DNA of 64,000 bases from Turneriella sp. (GTDB lineage Bacteria; Spirochaetota; Leptospiria; Turneriellales; Turneriellaceae), in contig JABARV010000003.1 of NCBI GenBank assembly GCA_019186965.1, positions 1-64,000 on the forward strand, read 5' to 3'. The notes beneath the pieces are model-generated. The model was not told the origin of the DNA. It ran no database searches and saw only the letters and a list, made by a program, of their open reading frames with translations. Position 1 is the stretch's first letter. The number at the start of each line of letters is the position of its first letter. Shown here one piece after another: positions 62,638 through 64,000 of this stretch. Position numbers and translations under genes: made by a program.

Positions 62638-63110
62638 TGCAGGTCGCACGCAACAAAGTCATTACCCTTCAATACGAAGTTTCCGAAAAAGGCAAAAACA
62701 AACTCGAAGACGGTACACTCGACTATTTACACGGCTTCAAAAACCTTATGCCTGCTTTGGAAAAATTCCTCACCGATAAAAAAGAAGGATTTTCTGGAAA
62801 AGTCGAAATGGCACCAAAAGATGCGTTTGGTGAAATTGACCCTCATTTAAAAATGGAAATCCCTAAAAGCCAATTTGAAAATCCGCAAGAGATTAAAGAA
62901 GGTATGCAAATTGAATTAGAAAGTGAAGAAGGTGGAATTATCCCTGCGTTAGTTACAAAAATTGACAACGAGATAATCCACGTAAACGGAAACCATCCTT
63001 ATGCAGGAAAAACAATTACGTTCGACGTAAAAATTTTAAAAATTCGCGACGCCTCTCCAGAAGAACTTGCACACGGCCATGCACACGGTGCGCACGGCCA
63101 CCACCATTAA
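62637..63110 (+). CDS. slyD: SlyD-like FKBP-type peptidyl-prolyl isomerase
   Basis: The 157-residue protein has the SlyD arrangement: VITLQYEVSEKGKNKLEDG and YLHGFKNLMPALEKFL, the inserted flap domain (VEMAPKDAFGEIDPHLKMEI), and VNGNHPYAGKTITFDVKIL. The C-terminus HGHAHGAHGHHH is a metal-binding His tail, known from nickel-handling SlyD proteins. It speeds prolyl isomerisation and chaperones folding. Its start shares a base with the previous stop, and its stop overlaps the stop of the convergent terC-like gene. Confidence 0.94.
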   Translation: MQVARNKVITLQYEVSEKGKNKLEDGTLDYLHGFKNLMPALEKFLTDKKEGFSGKVEMAPKDAFGEIDPHLKMEIPKSQFENPQEIKEGMQIELESEEGGIIPALVTKIDNEIIHVNGNHPYAGKTITFDVKILKIRDASPEELAHGHAHGAHGHHH

Positions 63111-64000
63111 TCTTTTTCTTCGTGTATATGTGGGGTTTTTACTTTAATAAAAAATGCTGCAACAAAAATAAATAAAATCGCAAGACTCGTTTGCCAATTT
63201 TGTATATGGTAAACTTCAATTTTAAGCGTATCCTGCGCGGCTTCAAAAGTCATTTTGCAGCCGACAATAAGGACCGCAAGCATCGCAGCAGCTTCTAATT
63301 GGGGAAATTTTTCTAAAAGTTTAACAAACTTCTTTGCAAAGATACGCAAACAAGTTACTCCAAAAAATGCTCCCCAAAAAAGGACCCAAAAATCACGGGT
63401 TATGGCAACCCCTGCGCCAATTGAGTCAAACGAAAAGAGGATATCCGTCCACTCGACAGCGATAATTGCCGCCAAAATCGCATGGCCTTTCCAGCGAAAC
63501 CGCGATACCTCAAGACCCTCTTCGGGAATGGCCGCTTTATTACGCGGTTTCAAATGCCGCCAATACCTATAAATGGAATACGCAAAAAGTGGCAGGAAAA
63601 AAAACCAGACAGGAATCGCGAAGCTAAATACTTGGATAGATTCGTTAGAGGCAAAAAACACCAAAGACATTGCACTTAAAAAAAGTACGTCCAAGACCAA
63701 AACTAAAATCGCCCGTACAAAAAAAATAAAGCCCATGTTCACAAGGTAAAATCCACCTATGGCCATTATCCATTTTTGTTCGAGGATAAATCCTGCTGCG
63801 ATAAGAAAAATAAAACGGAACAAATGGGCGCCCCACACCCCCCACAAGAGCGCCTTTTCCGCATCTTCTGGCGGTAAGTGGCGCACTTGAATTGCAAGCA
63901 CGGTCGCGTTATCAACCCCCAAAATCCCTTCTAAAAACGCGAGGGTAAGCACTGTAAGTAACCCACTTGCCAAAAAAAGCTCTGAGGCACTTCCCGATGT
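63107..64000 (-). CDS. TerC-family integral membrane protein (start outside the window)
   Basis: At least 288 residues are visible, and the frame stays open to the right edge, so the true start is probably beyond it. The TerC signature LTLAFLEGILGVDNATVLAIQ and the second acidic motif AIIAVEWTDILFSFDSIGAG are present within seven to nine helices. TerC proteins bind or move metal ions, and some protect secreted metalloenzymes. An alternative start TTG 63973 would cut the first helix. The last bases overlap slyD on the other strand. Confidence 0.9.
   Translation of the reverse strand, partial: TSGSASELFLASGLLTVLTLAFLEGILGVDNATVLAIQVRHLPPEDAEKALLWGVWGAHLFRFIFLIAAGFILEQKWIMAIGGFYLVNMGFIFFVRAILVLVLDVLFLSAMSLVFFASNESIQVFSFAIPVWFFFLPLFAYSIYRYWRHLKPRNKAAIPEEGLEVSRFRWKGHAILAAIIAVEWTDILFSFDSIGAGVAITRDFWVLFWGAFFGVTCLRIFAKKFVKLLEKFPQLEAAAMLAVLIVGCKMTFEAAQDTLKIEVYHIQNWQTSLAILFIFVAAFFIKVKTPHIHEEKD

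Overview
The window looks like a piece of chromosome from a flagellated Gram-negative bacterium. An outer membrane is implied by a TonB-like protein, an OmpA-family lipid-linked or periplasmic protein, an MCE/MlaD protein and SecDF-YajC. The best overall fit is a spirochaete of the Leptospirales type. The hints are fliM, a 7TM-SpoIIE phosphatase with TPRs, a separate N-terminal transketolase half, the Acidithiobacillus-type gshA, a GldG/DUF4340 ABC cluster and many private signal-peptide proteins. This assignment is inference and no 16S rRNA, tRNA or other decisive marker is present. Genes are tightly packed, with frequent stop-start overlaps and convergent neighbours 2 bp apart or overlapping.

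Positions 1-12528 form a respiratory island. On the minus strand lies a Thermus-like order: a diheme membrane cytochrome c, narG and narH. narH stops matching the family after about 208 residues, where the end of an insertion element appears to begin (about position 126). Divergently, on the plus strand, is a second and different molybdoenzyme operon. Its alpha and beta subunits carry the hallmarks of the periplasm-facing NXR/type II DMSO-reductase group (Nitrospira and anammox nitrite oxidoreductase and relatives). It is followed by a heme-b gamma subunit, a TorD-like chaperone and a TauE/SafE-type anion permease. A perfect 14-bp inverted repeat lies in the shared intergenic region. This pairing of an interrupted Nar with an intact NXR-like complex is the most notable system here.

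Positions 12553-19368 carry yajC, a Lys-rich membrane protein, secD, secF and the split proton-translocating transhydrogenase (pntAA-pntAB-pntB), closed by a large bidirectional terminator. Facing it is ssb, whose upstream element recurs almost exactly (39/41) at 48 kb before an unrelated small gene. From 20.0 to 25.6 kb is a thiol and glutathione cluster: CGPC glutaredoxin, BolA, CGFS glutaredoxin, gshA, gshB, an ABC-2 exporter pair and a glyoxalase-II-like hydrolase.

Positions 25.6-36 kb hold a CcmH-like protein, a BrkB/YihY membrane protein with an inserted Asp-box beta-propeller, an ExbB/ExbD pair with a large membrane-TPR protein, a rhomboid with a Ser-to-Thr active-site change, an orphan DctQ and an orphan E1-alpha. 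Positions 36-41.7 kb hold fliM, miaB, a degenerate Mla-type ATPase, mlaD and a PD40-OmpA protein. Positions 41.7-48 kb hold rpmG and the Gld-like ABC operon ending in a TonB-like protein.

Positions 48-64 kb mix a possible small DNA-binding protein, tktN, a lone pseudopilin, hisD, pyrB, the SpoIIE phosphatase, rpmE, an RlmD/TrmA-type methyltransferase, purH, dapF, a divergent sigma-like protein, slyD and a TerC protein that runs off the right edge. I saw no tRNA, rRNA or CRISPR array.
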